From CAJCIS01 sp965276755 (GTDB taxonomy: Bacteria; Pseudomonadota; Alphaproteobacteria; Acetobacterales; Acetobacteraceae), in contig OZ255625.1 in NCBI GenBank assembly GCA_965276755.1, forward strand, positions 3,708,455 to 3,772,454: a stretch of 64,000 bases of DNA, given 5' to 3'. The notes beneath the pieces were generated by a model. The model ran no database searches and was not told where the DNA came from. It saw only the letters and a list, made by a program, of their open reading frames with translations. The position numbers and the translations under genes are program-made. Shown piece after piece: positions 45,142 to 53,855 of the stretch; the stretch's first letter is position 1, and each line of letters opens with the position of its first letter.

Positions 45142-47145
45142 ATGACCGACGCCCCCTCCCTGCAAGCCGCAAGAGCGCGCATCGTTGCCGGTGATCTGCC
45201 CGGGGCCGATGCGCTCTACGCCGCGCTCTACGACCAGCGCGCACCCGATCCCGCAGTGATGCTCGAATGGTCGCGCCTGCGCCGCCGCGCTGGCGATACG
45301 AAGAATGCCGCCAGCATGCTCGATATCGCGCAGCGTGCAGGCGGGGGTGTGCCGGTGCTGATTGAAATGGCCTCCTTGCTGATCGATGAGCAGCAGGGCG
45401 CCCGCGCGGAGCCGCTATTGCGCCAGGCCGCACGATCGGGGCGTTCGGTGGCGCTGGATTACGAGGTTGGCCGGTGGGAGGCGATGAATAACCGCCTGCC
45501 GCAGGCCGCCGCCCTGTTCCGCGGCGTGACCCGCGCCGAGCCGCGCCATCTGGCTGCGCGCTACGCGCTGGCGCGAACGCTGATGCTGATGGGCCAGACC
45601 GATGAGGCCGAAGGCGCCTACGCGGCGCTGCTCAAGCGTGACCCGGACAATCTGCGCATCATGTCGGAACTGGCGCATCTGCACGGCAGCCGCGCGCGCT
45701 ACGCGCAGGCACTAGCGCTGTATGAGAAGATGCAAGCCGCCGGCGTTGATGTGGTGCGCGAGCTCTCGCAGATCATGCTCGGCATGATGCATGTTTGCGA
45801 CTGGTCCGTTCGCGACGCGCTGACCGCGCGGCTGGCCGCGCGCATGCGGACCGGCCAGCCCGCCGTGTTCGAAACCTATGCGTTGCTTGCCGCGGCTGAC
45901 GACCCCGTGCTGCACCGGCAAATGGGCGAAATATTTGCCGGCGCCTTGCGTGCCGTATGCCAGACGCGCGCGCGGCCGGCGCCGCGCAACGTGGGGCCGG
46001 CAGAGCGGCGGTTGCGCATCGGCTATGTCAGCGGCGATTTCAACCAGCACGCCACGTCGCTGCTGCTGGCCGGTGTCATGGAGGCGCATGACCGCACGCG
46101 CTTCGAGGTGTTCGCCTATGATCACAGCCAGGAGGATGGCTCGCCGATGCGTGCGCGCATGCGCGCGGCTTTCGAGCATTTCGTTCAGCTCGGCGATGAA
46201 CCACCGGCCGTGTGCGCCGCGCGTATCGCGGCTGATGGGATCGACATCCTGGTCGATCTGAAGGGCTACACGGAGCGCAGCCGCACCGAGATTTTCGTGC
46301 TGCGCCCGGCGCCCGTGCAGGTGCAGTTCCTGGGGTATGTCGGCACCCAAGCGGGCGAGTGGATCGATTACGTCATTGCCGATGCAATCGTCCTGCCCCA
46401 GGATCAGCAGACGAACTGGACCGAGCAGGCCGTGCGCATGCCGTTCAGCTACTATCCCAATGATCGCTCGCGTCCCGTGCCGGCGCCTTCGTCAGACCGC
46501 GCGGCGCAGGGGTTGCCGGCCGATTGCGTGGTGTTCGCCTCTTTCAGCAATCCGTTCAAGATCACGCCGGCGGTATTTGCGGCGTGGATGGAAATCCTCA
46601 CACGCATGCCCGACAGCGTGCTGTGGCTGTATGAGGGCAATGCGTTCGTAGCCGGCAATCTGCGCGCACACGCGGCCAAAGCCGGCGTTGATGCGCGCAG
46701 GCTGGTTTTTGCGCAGCCGGCCGCACTTGACGCGCATCTTGCACGTCACGGGTGTATCGATCTGTATCTGGACACAACGCCTTATGGCGCGCACACCACG
46801 GGGGCGGATGCGCTGTGGGCGGGCGCGCCGATGTTGACGTGCATGGGGCAGAGTTGGGCCAGCCGCGTGGGGGCGAGCCTATTGCAGGCCGTGGGTTTGC
46901 CGGAACTGATCACAACGGATTTGCGCGCCTACACTGAATTGGCGTTGAGCCTGGCTGCCGATGCGCCGCGTCTTGCCGCATTGCGCGCGCATCTTTTAGC
47001 CGCGCGTGAAACGTCGCCGCTGTTTGATGCCGTGGCAGTCGCGCGAGGTTTGGAAGGTGCGTACGAGAGCATGGCGCACGCGGCGCGGCAGGGAAGTATT
47101 GGGGGAGATGTGCCATCCCCCCCAAACCCCCCGTCTATTGTTTAA
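45142..47145 (+). CDS. TPR protein with SPINDLY/O-GlcNAc-transferase-like domain (GT41), second copy
   Basis: A 667-residue protein with N-terminal tetratricopeptide repeats (LYAALYDQRAPDPAVMLEW, FRGVTRAEPRHLAARYALA) and a C-terminal GT41 domain. The catalytic His is in SGDFNQHATSLLL, the UDP-site Lys in FSNPFKITPAVF, and YLDTTPYGAHTTGADAL is conserved. It resembles the protein at 21503-23335 but is not a recent duplicate. Position after a che operon suggests flagellin or receptor glycosylation, a guess. The last 17 residues (GSIGGDVPSPPNPPSIV) come from an R2 palindrome. Confidence 0.85.
   Translation: MTDAPSLQAARARIVAGDLPGADALYAALYDQRAPDPAVMLEWSRLRRRAGDTKNAASMLDIAQRAGGGVPVLIEMASLLIDEQQGARAEPLLRQAARSGRSVALDYEVGRWEAMNNRLPQAAALFRGVTRAEPRHLAARYALARTLMLMGQTDEAEGAYAALLKRDPDNLRIMSELAHLHGSRARYAQALALYEKMQAAGVDVVRELSQIMLGMMHVCDWSVRDALTARLAARMRTGQPAVFETYALLAAADDPVLHRQMGEIFAGALRAVCQTRARPAPRNVGPAERRLRIGYVSGDFNQHATSLLLAGVMEAHDRTRFEVFAYDHSQEDGSPMRARMRAAFEHFVQLGDEPPAVCAARIAADGIDILVDLKGYTERSRTEIFVLRPAPVQVQFLGYVGTQAGEWIDYVIADAIVLPQDQQTNWTEQAVRMPFSYYPNDRSRPVPAPSSDRAAQGLPADCVVFASFSNPFKITPAVFAAWMEILTRMPDSVLWLYEGNAFVAGNLRAHAAKAGVDARRLVFAQPAALDAHLARHGCIDLYLDTTPYGAHTTGADALWAGAPMLTCMGQSWASRVGASLLQAVGLPELITTDLRAYTELALSLAADAPRLAALRAHLLAARETSPLFDAVAVARGLEGAYESMAHAARQGSIGGDVPSPPNPPSIV
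47098..47136. repeat. R2 palindrome inside the GT41 3' end
   Basis: TTGGGGGAGATGTGCCATCC followed by CCCCCAAACCCCCCGTC. It is read in frame as the C-terminus of the preceding gene. Confidence 0.85.
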
Positions 47146-47156
47146 GGCTACTTCGT

Positions 47157-48131
47157 ATGACACAGACCCGTTTCGATATCCTGGGCGTCGGCAATGCCAT
47201 CGTCGATGTGGTCAGCCCGGCGGATCACGCCTTCCTGTCGAAGCACGACATGCACGCAGGCAGCATGACGCTGATCGACGCGCGGCGCGCCGATCTGCTG
47301 TACGGCGAAATGCCGCGCGGGCGCGAGACCAGCGGTGGCTCGGCCGCCAATACCTGCGCAGTGGCGGCGGCGTTGGGCGCGCGCGTGGCCTTCATCGGCA
47401 AGGTCGCCGATGACGCACTGGGAGAGACGTTCCGCCGCGATATCTCCAGCGCAGGCGTGCATTTTCCCACGGCGCCATTGCAAGGTGGCGATCCGACGGC
47501 GCGCTGCCTGATCCTGGTCACACAGGACGCGCAACGCACGATGAACACCTATCTGGGCGCATGCGTCGCCTTCGGGCCACATGATGTGGACACGGCGCTG
47601 GTCGCCGATTCCGCCATCACCTATCTCGAAGGCTATTTGTTCGATCCACCCGCGGCGCAAGCCGCCTTCCGCCTGGCCGCGCGCACGGCGCGCGAGGCGG
47701 GACGGCTCGTGGCGCTGTCACTCTCCGATGCGTTCTGCGTCAATCGCCATCGCGCGGCGTTTGTCGATTTGCTGTGCGACATCGACCTGCTGTTTGCCAA
47801 CGAGGTCGAAATCACCAGCCTGTTCGAGGTCAATCGCTTCGAGGATGCGGCCGAAGCCGTGCGCAATTTGGTGCCGCTGGCGGCGCTGACCCGCGGCGCG
47901 CAAGGCAGCGTGGTGCTGGGGGGGGCCGAGACGGTGAAGATTGAGGCAGCACCTGCCAAGCTGGTGGATACGACCGGCGCCGGGGATGCCTATGCCGCGG
48001 GTTTCTTGGCCGCGCACGCTAAAGGGCACGCCCTCGATGTCTGCGGCTGGACGGGTTCGGCGGCGGCAGCGGAAATCATGTCGCATTATGGGGCGCGGCC
48101 GGAGGGCGCCATTGTAATCGCGCGGGGTTAG
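47157..48131 (+). CDS. Adenosine kinase (PfkB family)
   Basis: A 324-residue ribokinase-family enzyme. The N-terminal GGSAANTCAV is the family's first signature and DTTGAGDAYAAGF carries the catalytic Asp near residue 280. The overall length and the start FDILGVGNAIVDV fit adenosine kinases of alphaproteobacteria. It probably salvages adenosine to AMP. It starts 11 nt after the previous stop. Confidence 0.9.
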   Translation: MTQTRFDILGVGNAIVDVVSPADHAFLSKHDMHAGSMTLIDARRADLLYGEMPRGRETSGGSAANTCAVAAALGARVAFIGKVADDALGETFRRDISSAGVHFPTAPLQGGDPTARCLILVTQDAQRTMNTYLGACVAFGPHDVDTALVADSAITYLEGYLFDPPAAQAAFRLAARTAREAGRLVALSLSDAFCVNRHRAAFVDLLCDIDLLFANEVEITSLFEVNRFEDAAEAVRNLVPLAALTRGAQGSVVLGGAETVKIEAAPAKLVDTTGAGDAYAAGFLAAHAKGHALDVCGWTGSAAAAEIMSHYGARPEGAIVIARG

Positions 48132-48172
48132 CGCATGACGCGCTATCGGCTGCACTGTTCCGCAAGGCAAGC

Positions 48173-48257
48173 AAGGGGAGGTTGCGGGGGATGCGCCGTG
48201 GACGGGTCGGCGCATGCGCCGACTTATCCGCTCAAGCCCCCAAACCCCCCGTCATCA
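48173..48257. repeat. R2 palindrome with CGCATGCG apex
   Basis: GGTTGCGGGGGATGCGCCGT, then GTCGGCGCATGCGCCGAC, then CCCCCAAACCCCCCGTCATC. Third-loop variant, shared with copies near 23500 and 53730. Confidence 0.8.
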
Positions 48258-48270
48258 TTTTAGGGCTGCC

Positions 48271-48324
48271 TTAGGGCTTGTTCGACATCTACCGCTACAA
48301 ATGGCAGCCTCGAACAAGCCCTAA
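48271..48324. repeat. 15-bp perfect inverted repeat
   Basis: TTAGGGCTTGTTCGA at 48271-48285 and its exact reverse complement at 48310-48324, with a 24-nt loop. It lies in the gap between converging genes, so it may be a terminator, or the fused ends of a lost insertion element. Confidence 0.7.
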
Positions 48325-48383
48325 GCCTTTGTTTTAGCGCCGTCTTTGTCGGCGTGCAGACCCACTTAATGGCCGACAACGCC

Positions 48384-49433
48384 TTAGCAGCCTGGTCCGC
48401 CGCAGAGGACACGCCAGGATTGTGAACCGAAGGGCGGCATGCCGCTCATGGCGTCCGCGAGGATGATGGTGCCCTCGTCGTTAATCTGGACAGAGGGCGC
48501 ATAGATGAACAAGCGATTCGTGATCTTTGTCGTCACCATACCATTGTAGATAAATGGGTGAACTGAACCCTTTGCGTCGCTGTAGTAGCCCACCACGCGT
48601 CCTGAATTGTTCTCGTTTGTGACCGCAATGTGGCCGGCGCTGGTCGGCATGTCGAAGAGCGTGATCTGACCATCGTGTTGCGTAAATCCGTGCCAGAGGC
48701 CCGCGGTGTCCACGTAGCTTCCCGCGAGCTGGAATTTATCGTTGATCACCAGGGAATTTACGTATTCCACATTTGGCGGGATAATATTGTGGATTTTGCC
48801 ACCGTGGACCGTGAAGCCCGCCAGGATCTGCTTGCCATGAAATGTAAGCGGCTGGACCCCGGCTATGGCTCCCGCACGATTTAACGATTGTAGTGTCGCA
48901 TCGTCGCTCAGGCCGTTGACGAGGTCGATATGTGAAATGGGCCCCTCAAAAACGCCGCATTGAGTCAGTTGATGGAGATAGACATACTCGTAGCAAGGAA
49001 GTGCCACGTCGTTTTTGTCGTTCAGGAATATCTGGCCCAAAGCCGCGCTATTGGTCAGGAAAGCGGGGGCCGCTTCCCCTGCTTGCCACGTAAAATAGGT
49101 CGCTTCTTCGTCGAAGTTCTGGGGCGTGAAAGCAACGCCCGCGACCAGGCCCAGGCGATTGATCGCCGATGGCACGGGAACGCACTGGATCGTCCCGAAA
49201 GGGAAGCATACGAAAGGAATGTTATTGAAACTTGTGCCGGACGAGGTAAAGCCATACGCTTGGCCTGCCGCCACGTAGGTCCCAGCGATCATCGATCGGT
49301 CATTGATGGCCGTGGCGAAGACCTCGCTGCTGCCGTTGATGACGATTTGCTTGAACCCGAAATGCGTGGGCTGGGCGGCACTTGCGTATCCCGTAAGTGC
49401 GCACAGCATCGCTGAAAGCCACGGTATCGTCAT
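48384..49433 (-). CDS. Secreted HAF-repeat-like protein
   Basis: A 349-residue protein with a signal peptide (MTIPWLSAMLCALTGYASA). The mature part repeats a strand-turn pattern around INDRSMIAGTYV, INRLGLVAGVAF, LNRAGAIAGV, INDKFQLAGSYV and NENNSGRVVGYY. This fits the HAF-type extracellular repeats in which IN-x-x-G-x-I/V-x-G recurs. Several Cys pairs occur (VCFPFGTIQC, LCGGPGC). Function is unknown. ATG at 49433 opens the signal peptide; the longer frame passes through an R2 element. Confidence 0.75.
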   Translation of the reverse strand: MTIPWLSAMLCALTGYASAAQPTHFGFKQIVINGSSEVFATAINDRSMIAGTYVAAGQAYGFTSSGTSFNNIPFVCFPFGTIQCVPVPSAINRLGLVAGVAFTPQNFDEEATYFTWQAGEAAPAFLTNSAALGQIFLNDKNDVALPCYEYVYLHQLTQCGVFEGPISHIDLVNGLSDDATLQSLNRAGAIAGVQPLTFHGKQILAGFTVHGGKIHNIIPPNVEYVNSLVINDKFQLAGSYVDTAGLWHGFTQHDGQITLFDMPTSAGHIAVTNENNSGRVVGYYSDAKGSVHPFIYNGMVTTKITNRLFIYAPSVQINDEGTIILADAMSGMPPFGSQSWRVLCGGPGC

Positions 49434-49476
49434 CGACTTCGCTTCCGATGGTCGGTGAGCTCCGCTTAGCACGGAA

Positions 49477-49518
49477 AAGGCTGGGGGAGTAGTGCCTGCC
49501 TCCCCAGACCCCCGTCTT
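49477..49518. repeat. R2 palindrome, single arm
   Basis: AAGGCTGGGGGAGTAGTGCC followed by TGCCTCCCCAGACCCCCGTC. It separates the HAF-like gene from the 3' end of the adhesin gene. Confidence 0.75.
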
Positions 49519-49522
49519 CTTT

Positions 49523-52500
49523 TTAGTGCAGCGTCAGCGATGTCACGCCCGCCAGGCAAAGATGCGTGCCGTCCGTCAGCGTCAAATTCGTCGAACCACC
49601 CGCGCTGACCTCGCTCTTCACGCTCACGCCGTTGAACACCAGGCTATCGACGCCGACCTTGAAGCCCGTAATGGTGTCCGACCCGCCGCCATGGCCGTGG
49701 TTAAACTGATAGACATCCGCCCCGCCCCACGCCGCCTCGGTCACGCTGGCCGCGCCGCTGCCGAAGGTTACCGACCCGCCGCCCGTGGTCAGCGCAACGC
49801 TGGCCGCACCGCTGCCCGCAATAAACACCGTGCCGGCATTGCCGCCCTGCAGCGTCATATTGCCCGCACCGGCAACGACCGTTTCTGCGTTGTAGGTGCC
49901 GCCGATATTGGCCGTGCCGCGTCCACCGATTACCTCCAGATTGCCCGAGCCACTCGCCGCCTCGGTCAGTGCACCGGCGCCACCATAAACCGTGGTCACG
50001 TTTTGATCCGCCCAGCCATTCAGCGTGACCGACATGCTGCCCGCACCACCATGGATATCGCTGCCGCCGGCCCACACCGTGACCGCATCGCTGCCCCAGC
50101 CGCCATGCACATGCGCGCCGGCCACCTCCACCGCCACCGCCACGTGGCCGCCGCCGATCGTCACCGCGCTGCCGCCGCCCAGAAGGCTGACGTAGTCTGC
50201 ATTCGCCGGCGCCCACGCCGACATCGACGCCGCACCGCTGATCGTCACCGCTTCATGATCGGCGTTTGAAAGCTGGCTGAATGCCAATGTGCCACCAGCT
50301 GAAACGCTTGCATTGGTCAACGTGCCCACGCCGGAGATGGTGTCCGACGATCCGCCGCCAACGGTAACCCGCGTATAGCCGTTCGCAATCATGCGGTCCG
50401 CGCCGTTGAGCTGGTAGAAAGCCGCCCCGGTGCTGCCGTTGATCGTGGCGGCACCATTGGCGGTGACCGTGGAATTGCCGCTGCCGCAGGACAGCACGTC
50501 GCACCCATTGGAGGTAACCTGGCACGCGCCGGCAAAGGAAATCGTGTCGTGCGCGTTCTGTTGCGTGCTGATCGTGTCGTCGCCCAGTGCGGTTGTCATG
50601 ATCATGCCGCCGCTGCCGCCGACGATGGATTGCCGCCCGCCGCCGGCGACATTCATCAGCCCCGCGCCGCCTTGCACGGTGATGTTGCTCAGCACCGCAT
50701 CGATCGTGTTGGCGGCATTGCCGCCGTAATAGATGACGTCGCCCGTATCGCCATTGATCATGGTGGTGCCGGCCGCGCCATAGACGGATGCAGTGCCGGT
50801 CTCCGAATGGCCATAGACGGCGAGGTATCCCGTACCCGCATTGATCCGCGAATCGCCCGAGACCAGCACGGTCTCCGTGCCGCTGCCGGCATTGATCGTG
50901 TCCGCGCCACCGCTTGTGACAACTGCGGTGCCCGCGCCAAAGGTGATGACCGAACCCGCACCCGCGCCCGCGGTGGTGACGTTGATGCCACCACCGTAGA
51001 TGCGCGTGGTGGACGCGCCGCCATCGATGGTGGCCTGCTCCGCCGCACCGCCTTGCGTGATGTTGAAGCCGGCGTCGCCGCCGCTGACGGTGACCTGCAG
51101 ATAACCCTCGTTGCCGGTGACGAAGGCAGATGCGGTGCTGGCATTGACCTGCACCGTGTCGCTGCCGCCGCCGCCGGTGATGCTCGCCGCACCGGCCACG
51201 ACATAGGCGTTGCTGCCCGAGCCGCTGGCGATCGTGGCATTGCCGCCGACATCGACGGTGAGGTTGCCGTAGCCGCCGGTGATGCTGTCATTGCCGTTGG
51301 AGGCAATCGCATCCTGGCCGGGCGCGCTGATCGTGTCGGGCGCGCCGGTTGCCGTGGCGATAATCGATCCGCCAAAGCCGTTTGCTTCCTGATAGCTCAG
51401 CCCGCCGGCGCCGCCGATCACTGTCACATGGCCGGCCTGCGCAGACACGCTCAGCAGCCCGCCGCCGCCAAGGACGCCATTGGACGAAGTCAGCGTAACC
51501 GAATGCGCCGCATTGTCCTGGCTGAAATCCAGCACGTCCACGCCCGGCGCGAACTGGGTGGACACGTTGCTGGCGATGGCATTGCCGTTCTGGTCCACAT
51601 TGCCCGATTGCGTGAAAGGACCAATCGCAAGCGTGGCCTGGGCGAAATTGTCGAACTCATTGCCCGTGATGCTGGCCTGCAGCGTCGTTTGGTTCAGCAC
51701 GCCGATCGCTGTGTTGCCCTGGTCATTGATGAAGTGGTTGCCGGTGACGGAGAGCGAGCTGCCGGCGTAGGGAATGCCCTCGCCACCAAAGTGGATCATC
51801 GCGTAATTGGGCGAATTGGGGCCTTTTTCGATGATGTTGCCGCTGATGGTGTCCGCACCGCCATTGGGCAGGTCGATGCTGTAGCTGGCCGTGCCGGTGG
51901 GGCCGTCGTAAAAGGCGTTGTTGGTGATGACGTTGGTTTCCGCACGGCTCTTCAGCTCGTGGCCGACATTGGCGCGCTCGAAGATGTTGCCGTTGGCGGT
52001 GAAGCTGGTCACGCCGGTGCTGATGTAGCAATTATGGGTGTAGCCGGCGTTGGGACCCGTGCTGTTGCCGTTGTTGTCGAAGGTGCTTTGATTGATGGCG
52101 ATCGTGTTGACCGCAAGGCCATCCACGGCGCCGGCGAGAATGCCGTCCTGGTTGCCGATGAAGGCGTCATTGTTCAGCACCATGGCGCCGCCCTGGTAGC
52201 GGATGCCCGCGCCATTACCGCCTTCGCTGTCGGGGATTGCACAGCCGGAAAAGATGAAATTATCGATGGTGACGCTGTTGTCGACGACGAAGATGCCTTT
52301 TTCGTTCGCCGGCGCTTCCGTCGCCACCATGTTGACCATGCCGCCGGCGCCCGCAATCGTCACCTGCGTGCCGATATCGGCGAAGTCGTTGGTATAAGTG
52401 CCGGCCTGAACGAGGATCAGGTCACCGTTGTGCGAGGCGGCGACGGCGGCGGCGATCGTCTGGTATTCTTCGCCGACGCCGACGGTCAGAACGGTTTGGC

Positions 52501-52621
52501 CGGGTGCTGCGGTCACCTCGATAGGGGCGGCGGCGTTGGCGCCAAGGCCGCCTGGCAGTGTCATGCCTGCTGGCAGAGCGGCGCCGGTGGACACGGTGTC
52601 GTTACCATTGTTCTGCAGCAT
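49523..52621 (-). CDS. Large beta-helix / RTX-like adhesin
   Basis: A 1032-residue protein. Residues 1-60 hold a short leader, followed by a right-handed beta-helix (YQTIAAAVAASHNGDLILVQ, then repeated N-x-F/I strands). From about residue 430 on come Gly/Asp/Ala-rich repeats (SITGGGGSDTVQV, GGGSSDTISGVG, GGADTINAGSG) like those of calcium-binding type I secreted proteins. The C-terminus (GSDTITGFKVGVDSLVFNG, TLTDGTHLCLAGVTSLTLH) matches the end of such substrates. No ABC exporter genes lie nearby. The start at 52621 removes an unlikely 50-residue extension. Confidence 0.82.
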   Translation of the reverse strand: MLQNNGNDTVSTGAALPAGMTLPGGLGANAAAPIEVTAAPGQTVLTVGVGEEYQTIAAAVAASHNGDLILVQAGTYTNDFADIGTQVTIAGAGGMVNMVATEAPANEKGIFVVDNSVTIDNFIFSGCAIPDSEGGNGAGIRYQGGAMVLNNDAFIGNQDGILAGAVDGLAVNTIAINQSTFDNNGNSTGPNAGYTHNCYISTGVTSFTANGNIFERANVGHELKSRAETNVITNNAFYDGPTGTASYSIDLPNGGADTISGNIIEKGPNSPNYAMIHFGGEGIPYAGSSLSVTGNHFINDQGNTAIGVLNQTTLQASITGNEFDNFAQATLAIGPFTQSGNVDQNGNAIASNVSTQFAPGVDVLDFSQDNAAHSVTLTSSNGVLGGGGLLSVSAQAGHVTVIGGAGGLSYQEANGFGGSIIATATGAPDTISAPGQDAIASNGNDSITGGYGNLTVDVGGNATIASGSGSNAYVVAGAASITGGGGSDTVQVNASTASAFVTGNEGYLQVTVSGGDAGFNITQGGAAEQATIDGGASTTRIYGGGINVTTAGAGAGSVITFGAGTAVVTSGGADTINAGSGTETVLVSGDSRINAGTGYLAVYGHSETGTASVYGAAGTTMINGDTGDVIYYGGNAANTIDAVLSNITVQGGAGLMNVAGGGRQSIVGGSGGMIMTTALGDDTISTQQNAHDTISFAGACQVTSNGCDVLSCGSGNSTVTANGAATINGSTGAAFYQLNGADRMIANGYTRVTVGGGSSDTISGVGTLTNASVSAGGTLAFSQLSNADHEAVTISGAASMSAWAPANADYVSLLGGGSAVTIGGGHVAVAVEVAGAHVHGGWGSDAVTVWAGGSDIHGGAGSMSVTLNGWADQNVTTVYGGAGALTEAASGSGNLEVIGGRGTANIGGTYNAETVVAGAGNMTLQGGNAGTVFIAGSGAASVALTTGGGSVTFGSGAASVTEAAWGGADVYQFNHGHGGGSDTITGFKVGVDSLVFNGVSVKSEVSAGGSTNLTLTDGTHLCLAGVTSLTLH

Positions 52622-53051
52622 GATCTTCGTCCCGGTTGCTGATATCCCGTCTGTTTTATTGGTCAGCAGGTAAACGCGACCTAAATGCCAGGGCGCCGAG
52701 AAGGCCTTTCGTGTTGAACAAAACGTGTGGTCGCATGGCCAGCCCGTGTGCGAGTTTGCTTTACTAACCACACGATTTTGTGACAGGAACAGTGATCACG
52801 GGGCCGTTACCTTAACTTGCCTTCAGTTCACACAAACGTGTGCCAGGAAAGCCCATAATTTCGCGCGTTATCCGCAACAACCTCTAATTGACACCCCAAG
52901 CCGTTTCTGCATCCATGGCGCTTCGAACGACGTTTCTGCTGTCTTGCTGCGTTCTGTAGAACCGGTCCAAATCGAAGGTGAGACCGGTTGTAAAAGTGCG
53001 GCCGCACGTGAGTGGCGCTACAAGAAGCCAGGACGGGAGAGTGGGCAGCGT
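52622..53051. promoter_or_regulatory. 430-nt divergent control region with ACGTGTG motifs
   Basis: This gap separates the adhesin from the cold-shock gene. AAACGTGTG occurs at 52721-52729 and again at 52834-52842. CAAAACGTGTGGT (52719-52731) and ACCACACGATTTTG (52767-52780) form an inverted repeat, and CACAC-AAAC-GTGTG (52829-52842) is a small hairpin. A long 5' leader for the cold-shock mRNA is possible. No protein gene was seen. Confidence 0.45.
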
Positions 53052-53255
53052 ATGGCTAACGGGACTGTGAAGTGGTTCAACACTACCAAGGGCTACGGCT
53101 TCATCATGCCCGGTGACGGTGGCAAGGACGTGTTTGTGCACATCACCGCAGTGCAGGCGGCCGGCCTGCGTGGCCTCAATGACGGCCAAAAGGTGACCTA
53201 TGACGTGGTGATGGAGCGCGGCAAGGCGGCGGCGACCAACCTCAAGCTGGCCTGA
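53052..53255 (+). CDS. Cold-shock protein
   Basis: A 67-residue OB-fold protein binding single-stranded RNA/DNA. RNP1 is KGYGFIMP and RNP2 VFVHITA, after the family start ANGTVKWFN. ATG at 53052 with a GGGAGA about 11 nt upstream. The paralogue (CspA, CspE or similar) cannot be named from sequence alone. Confidence 0.92.
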   Translation: MANGTVKWFNTTKGYGFIMPGDGGKDVFVHITAVQAAGLRGLNDGQKVTYDVVMERGKAAATNLKLA

Positions 53256-53261
53256 GCCCGC

Positions 53262-53687
53262 TTAATCCGGGCGCTGGTAGCGCGCGCGTGTGCCGCGCTC
53301 GATCGCGGCTACCGTTAATGTTTCAAGCTTGAGTTCCTCGGCAAGGAATTGCAGCATCCGCAGCACCCCCTGTCCTGGTATTTCGTCGGCGGCCGCCACT
53401 TCGCAGGCGAGCGTATAGGCGGTTTCGCGCAGGCGGGACGGCAGCGCGTTTCTTATCAGGCGGCCGGCTTGGGCGAGCCCGTCTTCCTCGCGCAACAGGC
53501 GCACGGCGGCATTCGCCGCGTGCTGCAGGCGTTCGGTGGAAAAGCCTGCAAATATCGGCAAGGTTTGCACGAGCGTTGCCATGACGCCGATTTCCCGGTC
53601 GGTAATGCCGCCGGTTTCGGCCGCGCCGACCAGAACCATGGTGCAGACAAGCGCTTCCTGCGGATCGAGTTCACTGCGGCCGAGCAT
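53262..53687 (-). CDS. TerB-like tellurite-resistance family protein
   Basis: A 141-residue all-helical protein. LDPQEALVCTMVLVGAAETGG, split by ITDREIGVMATLV, and ETAYTLACEVAAADE follow the TerB pattern with its acidic metal-binding residues. ATG at 53687 (MLGRSELDPQEAL) is preferred, since the frame upstream runs through R2 repeats. It converges with the cold-shock gene with only a 6-nt gap. Role in tellurite resistance is a family label only. Confidence 0.72.
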   Translation of the reverse strand: MLGRSELDPQEALVCTMVLVGAAETGGITDREIGVMATLVQTLPIFAGFSTERLQHAANAAVRLLREEDGLAQAGRLIRNALPSRLRETAYTLACEVAAADEIPGQGVLRMLQFLAEELKLETLTVAAIERGTRARYQRPD

Positions 53688-53707
53688 ATGTATCCTACCT
53701 AAACAAA

Positions 53708-53855
53708 GACGGGGGGCTTGGGCGGATCGAGGCGGCGCATGCGCCTCCCCGACCAAGGCACATCTCACGCAGCCTTCCTTGCCACGACGAAGTATAAAAA
53801 GAACTGGGGGGAATGTGGCTGGCGTATACGCCAGCCCTCCCAGACCCGGCGTCAT
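53708..53855. repeat. R2 palindromes, two adjacent copies
   Basis: The first (53708-53785) has the GGCGCATGCGCC apex at 53734-53745. The second (53800-53855) has the GTGGCTGGCGTATACGCCAG apex, related to 17935-17976. They occupy the gap between the TerB-like start and the helicase stop. Confidence 0.8.

Noticed and set aside
50549..52642. 697-residue plus-strand ORF
   Set aside because: It is antisense to the RTX-like adhesin, whose protein has clear domain structure; the plus-strand product has none.
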